From Larix kaempferi (taxonomy: Eukaryota; Streptophyta; Pinopsida; Pinales; Pinaceae): a stretch of 64,000 bases of DNA. The DNA is taken from assembly GCA_027924585.1 (NCBI GenBank), contig BSBM01000068.1, forward strand, positions 10,936,001-11,000,000, written 5' to 3'. The notes below the pieces were generated by a model. That model was not told where the DNA came from, ran no database searches, and worked only from the letters and a program-made list of their open reading frames with translations. Shown here one piece after another: positions 22,542 to 33,662 of the stretch. The translations under genes and the position numbers were made by a program. Positions within the stretch are counted from its first letter, which is position 1; every line of letters begins with the position of its first letter.

Positions 22542-24563
22542 TTTCATGTCCCAAATTTGGAATTGGGTCACAATGGCCTAATCACATTAGCCATATTCAT
22601 TAGAGTTTGTAAAATTGATGTTAAGGGTCAAATAATTGCCAAGGAGGAAAATTACTAGTTTCCTAGGTTTGGGGTGGAAGCTTTGGGATTTGGAATAAGG
22701 GGGATAATAAATTATGTTTAGACATTAGAAGGGTTCAAGTATTTAATAAATAGAGTGAATAAAGAAATTCAAGAGAAATCCTAGGTGACAAATGGTTTTG
22801 GAGACATATGGAGGATGTGGGACCCACACTAGCTTGATTTTTCATAATACATAGTATCTCTCTTTTGCAAATTCGAATTAATGGGAATGTGAACACTCTT
22901 GGGTGAGTTGGTAATTCATAACACATGTCATTGAGCATATTAGGTCGAATTGGGAAGGATTGGTAACCTCCATGGAAGATAAAGAGTCAAAGTGGAAGTT
23001 TGTGGACACTTGGGCTAGATTCCCTAGCCCATATGACACCAATGATGGAGCATCTATGACAACTATGACAAATTGCAGACCTGACCTCTAACATCTGACC
23101 ACTATGACATGTCAGCCCCAAAAATAGGCTCAAAGAAGGAGAATTTGGGAGATGGAGAAGCCAAAGAGACTCAAAATCGAATTTGGGAGAAGATGGAAGG
23201 TTGGAACTAGGAGACAAGTGGCAAATGTCGAATATTTCCTAAATGGAAATCTATTGAATCTATTGAGAGGATTTAGACCCTTAGAAGGATAATGTTGGTT
23301 ATAAAATGTAGAAATGAAGTATGAGAATGGATTTTGATCATTTGTAGAATTTTCAATTGCATTTGTGAAGAGGGAGAGCTAGTGGATGACTAGTTTCTTG
23401 CCTTAGCCAATTTCGAGGGTGAAAGATTCCCATCCAAGTTGGCAATTGTAAAGGACATTCATACCTTTCATTTGGAGCTTTAATGGAGTCTTTATTTGCA
23501 GGTTTAATCTACAGGGCAGCTCATGGTTTCTTCTATTGCAGCTCGCTCCTTCAACCATTTCCAATTTTGATGGCATATTCTTGATCCTTGAGGGAGGGCG
23601 TTTTTGGTGAGCTATTGTACTCTTTGGGGGAGCTTCTAATGCCCCATTTATTTTGTAATATGAATTAAATACTCTTTTCTTCATCTCCAGAAAGTTTCAG
23701 GTCGAAATTCCAAGTAGAAATGTATAAATCTCATTTTTAATGGAAGAACAATGCCATTTCCCCACTACCTTGTTGTGAACCAATGTATTGATGATGATTT
23801 CGAATGAATGGATGATTCTATGATTCATTTCTGATTAATGGACTGCCATGGATGTATTTTACAAGTTTCATGTACTGTACTTGAGCATTTGAAGTATTTT
23901 TACTCAGTTTAATTGCATTGGGAGAAGAAATAGTGCCATTTCCCCAAGGGTTGAATTGATGATTTTTGCAGTTGAATGAGAGAGGGTGAGAACAGTTGTA
24001 ATAAACCATTAATGGTTCATATGAGACCTTAATAACATACTTAACACATTACATACCTCTGTTCATAAATTTGAGTGGGTTTGGAGGCATTTGGGAAGCC
24101 ATTTTCAGTACTTACCTTAAGGGGATTTGAACCCCAAATTACTAGTAAAATTGCATACTTGGCCCAGAATCTTAAGAGAGTTTGTAGAGGTCTTTTGGTG
24201 GGCATATGTTACCCCTGAACATCATATTCAATTCCTAATATCATTCATACACCTTCCTTGAATATTTGAAGGCATTTGGAGTCAATTTGAGACCTAGAGA
24301 CCAATACTAGTCAAAGAGAAATCACTAGTAAAGTTACCTACATTGACTAGAATTGAAAAAGTATTTGTAGAAGTGTTTTAAAGGTACAAAGGAATCCCTG
24401 AAACACATATTTATGTTCTAATATCATTCATATACCTTCTCAGAAGATTTGGGATCATTTGGGGCAAATTTGGGACCTACAGATCGAAACTAGTCAAAGG
24501 TCAAACCAAGGAAAAAAGTGGAAAATTACAATTTTAATAAAATTCCTAACAAGGGACATTACA
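22542..24563 (+). repeat. Right (3') LTR of element N
   Basis: This 2022-bp LTR is close to the left LTR, with scattered substitutions and small indels. Its first bases are TTTCATGTCCC, with G decayed to T, and it ends GGGACATTACA. A TATA-like box lies at about 23299-23307. LTR-A2 resumes after the CTCTC duplication. Confidence 0.85.
23299..23307 (+). promoter_or_regulatory. Putative TATA box, N right LTR
   Basis: TTATAAAAT is the same as at 18571 in the left LTR. Confidence 0.35.
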
Positions 24564-24568
24564 CTCTC
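24564..24568. repeat. Target-site duplication of element N (right copy)
   Basis: CTCTC pairs with CTCTT at 17812-17816 and is followed by CTAGGGCGATTTGG, the resumed LTR-A2. Confidence 0.65.
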
Positions 24569-24721
24569 CTAGGGCGATTTGGTCCATTGATGTATTGTAT
24601 TGTTATATTGATCCATGTACTTTTATGTTTAGCTCATCTCAACCATTAATTAGATCACTTTGATATTTTAATCTTATCCATCCATTGAAAAGGTGGTTAG
24701 GGTTTTGGTATCTCTCCATCC

Positions 24722-24729
24722 TATTTAAA
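24722..24729 (+). promoter_or_regulatory. Putative LTR-A2 TATA box
   Basis: TATTTAAA is followed by GGACAGAGCTTCTCATTGTAAAG and is the counterpart of 5120-5127. Confidence 0.45.
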
Positions 24730-26039
24730 GGACAGAGCTTCTCATTGTAAAGGGTCTTTGGCTTTTGAAATCTTGATAATAGAAAAACTTCTTGTGGAAA
24801 TTCTTGGGTCTCCTTTGCATCTGGTGTTCTTAGATGGTGATTGGAAAGTCTATTGCATCCTAGCATTTGGATATTTGTGGTAAGATCTATCTTTTTTGGA
24901 AACTTTGTCTTGTCTACATGAGGGCGACTTCAATTTCGGTGTTTTTGGAGGGATTCCCCAACTCGCTTGGATTGGAATTCACTGTATTAGGGGGTTATCA
25001 TTAGTATCATTGTGATATATGCTATCTTTCTGTTATTTATCTTGTGGCATTAGTCTTTATCTCTTGATGCATCAAATCTGATATGGTTGACGTTTGTTGT
25101 GCAGGAGAGAGGGCACATTGGCTTCCTTGGGCTAATCGACTTCATAGAAAACTACCTCAAATCTTCTCAAATTGATCGGGTTTGCATAGATCATCATCAT
25201 CAATGCATCTACAAGGTTATCCAGGTAATATCCATAGGTTTGTTCACTATTTCTTGGTTCCAATCCATTAGCATCTCCATTTTACTGTTAAAACCCTAAG
25301 CTAAAATCAACTAAAAATTCTAGAGATCAAATCCCTTGATCAATTGGAAAATCCTTTCTGGGTATTATAGATCGGGTAAATCCCAAAGTGGGTTCTCAAG
25401 GGCATCACCCTTGGGGACTCCATTGGCCCATTTTCCTAGGCACTGAGCTTCTCCCAACCCTCATGACTTTCTTGACTTGGCCAATTTTTCATTGTTTTGA
25501 CCTCTTTTCTGAGACTTGGGTGCATTGATACTGTCATACCTGTCAAACTAGGCCATCTTTGATACTAGTTAGCCCCAATATTGTCCCTAACTACCCTGCA
25601 TTGGACATGGTTCCCAAGGCAGTGGATTTTCACATTATTGACTAGTACGTTGATTCTAGATCTAGTGTTTAATCTCATAAGTCACTTGCATAACCAAGTT
25701 GGATCAAATTTACCTTGATTAAGCCTCTTGATCCAATCCATCACTCACCATGTGACTTCATCCATAGATCTAGAGTTTACTTCACCATACACCTTACATA
25801 CTTCATCCCTATTTGATTTGATCTGGTGTCTTGGTCTGATCTCTCCTATCGGGAGTATATATGGGTTTCCCCCATTGTTGTCTTGGGATAAGATAACATA
25901 AACTAAAGATTGCCTTGATTGGTGTGACAACCATCCAATGGGATTCGAGGCTATCTTAGTTTCACCACTTTGGTTTCCCATCCCCTCTACCATCCTTATG
26001 GATCCACATTTAGGGGCAACTACAAGTTTGGTGATAATA

Positions 26040-26619
26040 GTAACATGAGGAGGATGTTCAATAATATCTTCAATGAATGCTTCATCATGCTTATCTTCAA
26101 TGGGATCAACATGAATCATTGAAAATGGCATGTCATACATCATGTTGACATTGGATAGCTTAGGCTCTTCCATATGAAACTCTTTTGAAGGAAATAAGTG
26201 AGCAAGAGTGCTTCTAATGAATGATTCAATATGATGCTCACCATGATGCCACTGTCTTAAAAATATTCTAAGAATCCAATGAGGGAAGTGATAGATCTAT
26301 TAGGATGGCCCTCATAAAACCAACTTGAGGCATCCCCTTGGAAAGAAAAATAAAATATACGCATTATATGATCTTCATGGTGTATATTAAATTCGCTCAT
26401 TCGTGAAAGGAACATCACAATATGGAATCTTGTTAAGTGTTCCCCATCATGACCATAATAAATAGGAAGGGAGTGAGATGTCTTTTCACCTTCAAACTGA
26501 TTAGGAAAGCCAGGAATTATGAAGTAATCAATGGTTGGACATGCAAGGGAGATCCGAGTAGCAGTTTCTCTCCTCTTAATATCCATATCGAAACAAATCA
26601 ATGACCTCGGTTCAACCAT
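26040..26619 (-). pseudogene. Gag start of an older gypsy element, truncated and frameshifted
   Basis: An ATG at 26617-26619 opens a Gag-like frame. It shows GEHLTRFHIVMF, then FYFSFQGDASSWFYE, then SITSLIGFLEYF, the pattern of Ty3/gypsy capsid domains; the lineage is probably Athila/Tat-like given the tRNA-Asp primer site just upstream. The frame stops at 26257 and continues in another frame (FIRSTLAHLFPSKEF, then MEEPKLSNVN to IEHPPHVT). This fits a one-base loss in a T run near 26260-26265. It is cut off at 26039/26040 by the end of LTR-A2, so array A inserted inside this gene. The rest of the element would lie left of the window. The ORF track's continuation into 25745 is LTR sequence read by chance. 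Confidence 0.7.
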
Positions 26620-26918
26620 AAGCCTTTAATTTTTTTTGTACTTGTATGGGCTCATCTACACACAAGAAGTCTCAACAATATATATGAGATACAAGGGTTT
26701 TATCCCTTCAATGGAGTCTCCATGTGAGAAATAAAAATTTACTTTCAAAATACTCACATAAATCTCTATTTTTTTCTTTTCTTTGAAAATTTAAAAAAAA
26801 GGAAAGAGTTAGTGGAGTCGCCAGATGAAAATTACAGATTTACTCTAAACATTCATCAAACAAAGAAAAAATAGAAAAGGAGAAAATAAAAAGTCGAATT
26901 CTGAGAATAAAAAGATTT
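26620..26918 (-). other. 5' leader of the older gypsy element
   Basis: About 300 bp lie between the primer site and the Gag ATG, A/T-rich with T and A runs near 26760-26810. No other feature was seen. Confidence 0.6.
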
Positions 26919-26937
26919 ATCCCCGGCAACGGCGCCA
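26919..26937 (-). promoter_or_regulatory. Primer-binding site, perfect tRNA-Asp match
   Basis: On the minus strand this reads TGGCGCCGTTGCCGGGGAT, the exact complement of the plant tRNA-Asp(GTC) 3' end as I recall it. Four bases separate it from the LTR. Athila-type gypsy elements use this primer. Confidence 0.85.
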
Positions 26938-26941
26938 AAAA

Positions 26942-28546
26942 TGTTGCCACCGGATACGCACATCGGGCGAAAGGAGGTTAGCGTGGCATAAATATTCAAG
27001 CAACTGGGTGCGTCCTTGGGGGCAAGCAAAGAGTCAAGATACTGCCACTCAAGACTCAACTCCTCCATCTAGGCCAACTCCTATCGAAGCCAAGCGGGGG
27101 TGGTCCCTATGAAAAACAAGCCAAGGATTTTAGGCTAAGTTAGAGAAATAAATTAATCTAGGAGTTTGAAATACAAGTAAATACTGAACCAGAGAAAGAA
27201 ACTATGAATTAAAACAACAACATGCTAAAGATAAATCCATCTAACACATTGATTCACTTAAAATGTTTGAGTATTGCAGATTAGACCAGTGCCAAATGGA
27301 GTCACATGAAATTATTGAAGTGCTATTGTGTCGTGAAAGTGTTGCAAGTCTCGTTGGTTAGTTTTAATTTATTTTATTAGATGTGTGAATTAAAGAATGG
27401 GTTAATTCTTGGTTTGGCCCAACTTTGACTCACTCCTTCGAACTGAGCGTAGTGACAGCTATACCAAGGGTCCAACCGAGTGAGGCATGACCTGCTTAAA
27501 GTAGCTCGCTAACTCTATAGTTAGCTTCACTCGACCTCCCGAGTTCTTGAGATTGAATCTTCATAGGATTTCCCTATTACACTAGTCACTCAAAGTCATT
27601 GGACTTTTAAGTCTTGGTAAATTTTATTAATGTTATGGATGAGTTGATTAAATAATCTAAAACCCAAGAATATATTTTCCACACACCAATGGTTGGTGCA
27701 GTACTTTGGGAAAGCAAGGGTGCAAATTTTAAGAGTTTATTGTTGCAAAATAAATGACAAAGCAAAAATGAAATAAACTAATATATGCATCCCTCTAGGG
27801 ATGGATTATGTGCATGTGGTTGTTTATTTAAAATATTTGCAAAACGAAAACTAAGCTAAAACAAAAACAAATAACAAGATTCACCAAATCACAAAAGACA
27901 CGAATCCCCCTTGGGGATAGGGGCAGGCACTGAGTAGCCTGCTTGCCTTTATTGATTACTTTACAATATGAAGGTGGAATGCTTTGGTCCTTATAGATTT
28001 GGATCCAAAGGCCTTACAAGTTTAAAAAATGGTACAAGATGGAAGACAATGACCTGGGAAGCCTTGGATGGCTTTAGATCTTCATTTTTTCGGTGGCACT
28101 TCCTCTTGTTATGACCATAAAAATAAGAAACTGACCACCTGAAATGCACCAAATGTGCCAAATAAAGCATTAGAAGCATAAAATATTAAGTACTAAAAGA
28201 TAGGAAATATGCACAAGTACTTAAACAACCTAAATCTACTAAAATATAAGACTTAAATATTAGATCTAGCGATCATACTTAACTAAATCAGCGTCTTAAA
28301 ATATTCTTTTCAAATGAAACTAATTTAAATAAACATGCAAGAAATCGTAACCAGAAAATAAAAATAAAAATAAATAAATAAAATAAAATAAAATAAAATA
28401 AATAAATTCAATTTAAAGAAGGGAGAGAAAGTAGAAATCCAAAGCCCTTTTGAACATGGGCGATGGAGTTGTTTTGGTGGCATTGAGAGAGACTATCTCC
28501 CCTTCACAAAGAATTCAAAGAATGAAGCAAGCAAACTAGTTCCTCC
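26942..28546 (-). repeat. Partial 5' LTR of the older gypsy element
   Basis: The LTR begins TGTTGCCACCGG next to the primer site and runs rightward at least 1605 bp. It is interrupted at 28547 by LTR-B1. Its expected far end (GGTGGCAACA-like) was not found anywhere to the right. No supported gene lies inside; a minus-strand 62-residue frame at 27991-28179 and others are unremarkable. Confidence 0.65.
28355..28408. repeat. AAATA-type microsatellite
   Basis: Runs of AAATA and AAAATA units form a simple A/T tract inside the older gypsy LTR. Confidence 0.8.
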
Positions 28547-29986
28547 TGTTATCACACAACTTGTAGTTGTCCCTAATGGTATCCCATCTGGGATGGTAGA
28601 GAAGATGGACAACTAAATAGGTGACCCAATAGATTCCATGGTTCCCAATACAACCTGGGAGTCACGACAACCAAGGCACTCTTCGCTTTAGATCTAGACA
28701 AGCAAAGATCAAGGGGGAGACCCTATAGCCAATCGACAGAAGATTAGCCAAAGCAATGGTTTCTAGGGGGATGTGAAAGTTGAGTTACGGAAACTAATGC
28801 AAGCTTAGGTGGACCCAAGATGTTGTAATATGGTTGAAGAGGCTTAAGAAGTGACAAGTGTTTCAACCAATGAATGATTTAGGCCACCTATGGAGATCAA
28901 AGAGATAGATCTAGTACCATGAAATACACAAGTGGGGCCCACTTCCTTAAACTATGGAAATGACCCAAATGGGACCCACAAGGTGAAGTTAGGGGTGAAA
29001 TGGCACTAAGGGGTGTTTCAAGATGTGGATCTATGGATCCAAGTTGGATTTAGACACACCCACATATGGGATCTAGCAAAAGACACAATCCCCAAGGAGA
29101 GTGAATTGACCCAAGGAGACTAGTGCCTTTAGATGGAGGGGCAAATGGAGTCCAAATTATGCCAAATCATAGATCGGGGTAGTTAAGGCAAGTATCAAAC
29201 TGGGATCTCACCTACCCATGTCTTGGAACTAGCAAAACTCACCCAACCAAGGAGTGCGACCTCACCCAAGGAAGGCTAAGTGCCTCGGAAAATGTGTCAA
29301 ATGAAGCCCAACCCACACCAAACTATAGATCCGAATTTCCGTGGATACTATAGAGGTGGGTTTTCAATATTTTTCCCAAAGGCAAGCTAGATCCAAGTAG
29401 ATCTAAGAAAAAGTAAAAATGAGGGTTTTTAGATCTAAGAGAATAGATGGATAAGATAGAAGAATTTCATACGTCTTGGAACATACCTGGAAAATGAAGT
29501 GGGAAGAGGCTTATGACGAGGATTACTTCTCACAAAGATCAAATGCCAAACTTGGATGAGCACTTCTTGCCAATGTTTTTCCCCCTTCAACCAAATCGAT
29601 TTCCCTATTCCTGTCAATCAGGGACACAAAGATCAATCAATCAATCAAGAATGGAATGAGATGCAAATGAAGAGATGATAAACATGAATTGTTGGTACAA
29701 AGGAAAAACAACTCCCTATCAACCAAAACGTCCTCTTGAAGCATGAAGGGTAGGCATCCCCACCAATTCCCACCTCTCCAAAATGTTTTCTTTGCCTACA
29801 AAACAGTGTTAGTTGAAGATAAAATCAAGATGGACACCAATATCTGTCAATCCATAGGAACAAGCATTTACAATCACCACAAGAATTCCAACTTCAAGAT
29901 CCAAGATGCCCAATAAATTATTTTTATTCCAATAGCCAAGAGCTAAAAATATCTAGATGAATTTTACAATGAGGGGGGTCTCCTCC

Positions 29987-29993
29987 TTATATA
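29987..29993 (-). promoter_or_regulatory. Putative LTR-B1 TATA box
   Basis: The minus strand reads CTATATAAGGAGGAGACCCCCC, conserved in LTR-B2 (45821-45827) and LTR-B3 (54228-54234). Conservation and sequence make it a good U3 promoter candidate. Confidence 0.6.
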
Positions 29994-31430
29994 GGATAAT
30001 AAAGACCAAAACCCTAGATCTCGAAACCACTTTATGAAATGAGTGGTTGATATTAAAAGATATCACAACATAACCAATGGCTAAGATGAGACATAACATA
30101 ATATCACATGGATCACTCAAAATAGAGGTGACATCATCCTCTAGAGGGGGCTAAGACACATGGGCCCACCTCAAATAACATGAACATGACTCATAAATCT
30201 CATGGCGGGGATAGGAGGCATCAATCCTTTCTAGCTAATCCCCATGGCACAATAATATAAAATAATATGTCCAAAATAATACAAATGATCAAATCATGTC
30301 CTCAAAATCTGTGAGAGACATGCAGTAAAAGGCCTCCTGTGGCCTCTGTGGACCCCACTGACTGATGAAAATTGGTTGGAAGATGGGGGTTCACCTTGGA
30401 AAACCTCTGTGAAGACCAAGTGCAAAAAACTTGCCTCAATTGCCCAAATCGAATACCTCAGTGACCCTTTTATTCCATTTTAAATCTGCCTCGGTAACTA
30501 TGAAGCTGTTGAAACTGCCGCCTAGGGCACCTGCGCTATCAAACTGAGCCAACCAGGCTCTCTAGAATGGGGGTGAAATGGTAATATCAAGTGGTTGGAC
30601 CACCCCCTCCTCATACAGTGCCCTAGGTGAACTGGCCTATCATGGCCCTTGATGGACAGGCTGGAAAAACAACCCGAAATATGGTCAACAAGTGGAAAAC
30701 TGCATGTATCACTATCAGAAATGATTGGAACTGAATTATAAGTGTCTCATTGGGTCCATAATACCCAAAAATACTAAGAATGTGTACTCATACATCATGG
30801 GTTGCCCTGATGGGCCAACTGTTGGGCCCACCATATATGGACAGTACATAATCTGATGATCTGAAGTAATAATAATACCTGCTGAACTGCATCAATCACC
30901 ATCTAAATCATATGTCCATCATATAGTATCATAAATAAGAATATGTGGGACCATCAATCATCATAAATAAGCATACATGGCCCACATCATTACGGATCCC
31001 AAGAATGACCATAGTCAAACTAGGTTTGACTAGGTCAATATACAACCAAGGATAAATTATATCAATAGACTAAGACATGTTCCTTTAATCATACTCACAG
31101 TTTAACTTAATGTATAAACATCATTCAGTGGCATTTATCATGTTTGCATATTCCATTGTTATTTATATTTACTTACACAATAACTTAAATGACAGACTCA
31201 CCCATTGGACATGGTCTAATTGCTAGATAAGGATGAAGGCTAGGATCAAGGTTGGGAAAAGGGGATGACTTGCCTAAAATTAACTAAAACACACATTGGA
31301 CTAGGAGAGGGGGAAACTACACTCTGTACCAGACAAATAACACGGGGAAGGGTTGTGCCTCACAAATGGATAAGTTGTTTAGAGAGTGCTTATTCAACTT
31401 AGGCATCATGTCTACATCAAGTTTATCCAA

Positions 31431-31435
31431 GTTTA
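31431..31435. repeat. Target-site duplication of copia (left copy)
   Basis: GTTTA at 31431-31435 is repeated exactly at 38881-38885. Confidence 0.9.
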
Positions 31436-32044
31436 TGTTAAATTTTCAGTATTAAATCACAATACTATAGGATCTTTGCTGAGAGAATAACATCTACAGT
31501 ATATCAATGCATGACAATCATAATATGACAAGCATCACAAGCATCACAAGAATCAAAAGCATGGAGACAAGAGACACAGAGTTTCCGTGGGGAAAACCCT
31601 AAGGTGAAAAACCCCACAAACTTCCTCAGAGATAGAGAGAGCAATGGCTCAACCAAAATACAACCAAATAATACAGAGATAGTCTCCTAGCAGATGATCC
31701 TCCTCCTCCTCACTAGTGCCCCACTTTCCAGAGAGAGAGATAGATACTTTTCTGAGTGAGTAAAATAGAGATCTCCTATCTCTATTTATACTCACCTTTT
31801 TGCCCAGTGACCTACTGGGGCCGACTTGTCTACTTGAGTACATCCACATTATATTATATATTAATTAGGGCCGACCCCATAAGGTGGTCTAATAACCCAT
31901 CGGCAAGTACACACACTTGCGACACTTGTCAATCCACATGACGACACTTCCTTATAGAGGAATAACACATCTCTTATAAGGGTACAATAAATATACATAT
32001 AATATACTGATGAAATACATTCCGAAGTTACATATACATCAACA
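31436..32044 (-). repeat. 3' LTR of copia
   Basis: The LTR is 609 bp, with ends TGTT and AACA, next to the polypurine tract at 32045. It differs from the 5' LTR at three bases. Confidence 0.95.
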
Positions 32045-32053
32045 CTCCCTCTT
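32045..32053 (-). promoter_or_regulatory. Polypurine tract of copia
   Basis: The minus strand reads AAGAGGGAG directly before the 3' LTR. Confidence 0.8.
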
Positions 32054-32291
32054 AACAAGGAAGGTATTTCTGGACACAGATCTGCTAGACAAGTCTTCTT
32101 CTCTGGATCATCGTCATCGATGCATCGTCATCATCATCGTCACTGTTGCTGCTATCTCATCCAATCTTTGTCTCTACTCGTCATAGGAAGTTCTACAGAG
32201 CCAGTCCTTTTTCATACTGGATGTAGGCCCACCACCTGCAGGTCTTCGTCATCACTGGCCATACTGTGGAATTCTCAGGACTTATTACGTG

Positions 32292-32800
32292 CGTCACAAA
32301 ACCTCGAAAGAGCATCCCAGGATATTACGGGTACACAAATCCAACCTGTAGGATCTCCCAGGGCGCTATTACATGTGACCCCACCACAAAACCTCGAAAG
32401 AGCATCTTAGGATGTTACGGGTACACAACTCCAACCTAAGATCTCCCAGGGCACAAATTATATGTGGTCCACCACAAAACCTAGCATCTCAGGATGTTAC
32501 GGGTACACAACTCCGACCTGAGATCTCCTAGGGCACAAATTACATGTGGTCATGGCAAAACCTCGCAAGAGCATATCAGGATGTTACGGGTACACAACTC
32601 CGACCTGAAATCTCCCAGGGCCCAAATTACATGCCATAGGACAAAACCTCGCAAGAGCATCTCAGGATGTTACGGGTACACAACTCCGACCTGAGATCTC
32701 CCAGGGCACAAATTACATGTCCTCCCAGAGCAATGTCTCGAAAGAGCATCCCAGGCTGTTACGGGTACACAACTCCGACCTATAGGATCTCCCAGACATG
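32292..32800 (-). repeat. Tandem repeat 1 in copia 3' region, about 86 bp x 6
   Basis: GTTACGGGTACACAA-type cores start near 32325, 32415, 32497, 32584, 32670 and 32759, spacings of 82-90 bp. Each is preceded by AAACCTCG...AGCAT and followed by GATCTCCCAGGGC. The plus-strand frames at 32494-32936 are by-products. Confidence 0.85.
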
Positions 32801-32876
32801 CTCATCTGCACAACCTGATCCACGGCCACAGAGTATCAACCTGATACTCACCATACATCATCCTGATGTATCCATG

Positions 32877-33056
32877 ATCATCCTGATCATCATCACTGCA
32901 ACGTCCTGCTGCATGTCATCTGGAGCAACATCCTGAAGCTCGTCATCTATGATCATCCTGATCATCACTGCAACATCCTGCTGCATGTCATCTGGAGCAA
33001 CATCCTGAAGCTCGTCATCTATGATCATCCTGATCATCACTGCAACATCCTGCTGC
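32877..33056 (-). repeat. Tandem repeat 2 in copia 3' region, 72 bp x about 2.5
   Basis: GCATGTCATCTGG starts at 32911 and 32983, with the rest of the unit repeated. The period is a multiple of three, which explains a repetitive 66-residue minus-strand frame that has no other support. Confidence 0.8.
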
Positions 33057-33060
33057 ATAC

Positions 33061-33200
33061 CAAGTATCTACCTGATACATATCATCATACATGATCCTCC
33101 TGATCATCAATGCATCTACCTGATGCATACCAAGTATCTACCTGATACATATCATCATACATGATCCTCCTGATCATCAATGTATCCACCTGATACAAAT
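33061..33200 (-). repeat. Tandem repeat 3 in copia 3' region, 70 bp x 2
   Basis: CAAGTATCTACCTGATACAT begins at 33061 and again at 33131. The units contain TGATCATCAATGxATC. Confidence 0.8.
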
Positions 33201-33313
33201 ACATGATATATATCACCATACATGATCCACCTGATCATACAATGTACCCACCTGGTACATATACAGATACATGGTCCAAACATCCAACATGATGCATATA
33301 CAAAATACATACA

Positions 33314-33555
33314 CATGATCCAACTGATCATATCCAGCATCTACATGATGCATACATACATAAAAAATGATCCAACTGATCATATCCTGCATCCAACATG
33401 ATGCGTACATACATACATAAAATGATCCAACTGATCATATCCTGCATCCAACATGATGCGTACATACATACATAAAATGATCCAACTGATCATATCCTGC
33501 ATCCAACATGATGCGTACATACATACATAAAATGATCCAACTGATCATATCAAGC
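33314..33555 (-). repeat. Tandem repeat 4 in copia 3' region, 55 bp x about 4.5
   Basis: TCCAACTGATCATATC starts at 33319, 33371, 33426, 33481 and 33536. Each unit holds the palindrome TGATCA, and ATGATGCGTACATACATACAT in later copies. The last three spacings are exactly 55 bp. Confidence 0.85.
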
Positions 33556-33662
33556 AGAAACTAGAACATCATCTTGATGCTCATCATCCAGCGCTTACAT
33601 CCACAGCCATGTGAAGGATCCTCCTTCCAACATGCTTGGAATGGCTTCAGCAAATGTATCCA

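Larger units (their letters stand above)
17817..24563 (+). mobile_element. Element N: non-autonomous LTR retrotransposon with an acidic ORF
   Basis: The element is 6747 bp long. Two LTRs of about 2.0 kb flank a 2712-bp internal region with a tRNA-iMet-type primer site one base after the left LTR and a clear polypurine tract before the right LTR. The LTR ends are TGTCATGTCCC and GGGACATTACA, with single-base decay at two of the four ends. It inserted into LTR-A2 with a 5-bp target duplication. The internal region encodes one long acidic protein plus a second frame, with no protease, reverse transcriptase, RNase H or integrase. It therefore has the signals for reverse transcription but must borrow the enzymes. 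Confidence 0.85.
2538..26039 (+). mobile_element. Complete giant-LTR Gag-protease retrotransposon (subfamily A), with nested insertions
   Basis: The element consists of LTR-A1, a 4377-bp internal region and LTR-A2. Without the nested insertions the two LTRs are about 3899 and 3900 bp, so nearly two thirds of the element is LTR. It has a degenerate tRNA-Asp-type primer site after LTR-A1 and encodes Gag plus a retropepsin-like protease. No reverse transcriptase, RNase H or integrase core can be found. LTR-A2 ends at 26039 in GTGATAATA and is followed by Gag sequence of another gypsy. Because 2096-2537 is internal sequence too, this unit belongs to an array. It must depend on enzymes supplied by other elements. 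Confidence 0.85.
15388..26039 (+). repeat. LTR-A2 (3' LTR), split by element N
   Basis: Real LTR sequence is 15388-17816 plus 24569-26039, about 3900 bp, against 3899 bp for LTR-A1. It starts TGTTACCACATC and ends TTTGGTGATAATA. The outer 5 bp, GTAAC at 26040-26044, would be the 3' target duplication, but its partner is outside the window or lost. A TATA-like box is at 24722. Confidence 0.85.

Noticed and set aside
17822-24556. Element N ends at the inner TGTCCC and GGGACA
   Set aside because: Those ends give no target duplication; the outer TGTCATGTCCC and GGGACATTACA give CTCTT/CTCTC and fit the empty site.
25745-26039. Minus-strand ORF extending the older Gag to 25745
   Set aside because: The part left of 26039 is LTR-A2 sequence read by chance through the junction; only 26040 onward is Gag.
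26919-26937. A tRNA-Asp gene
   Set aside because: Only the 3' end of the tRNA is matched, next to an LTR end; it is a primer-binding site.
32858-33410. Repetitive minus-strand ORFs in the copia 3' region, as an extra (env-like) gene
   Set aside because: They result from tandem repeats with periods divisible by three or by chance; no membrane or signal features and no start context.
32292-33555. A CRISPR-like array
   Set aside because: Units are direct tandem repeats with no unique spacers, in a plant retrotransposon.
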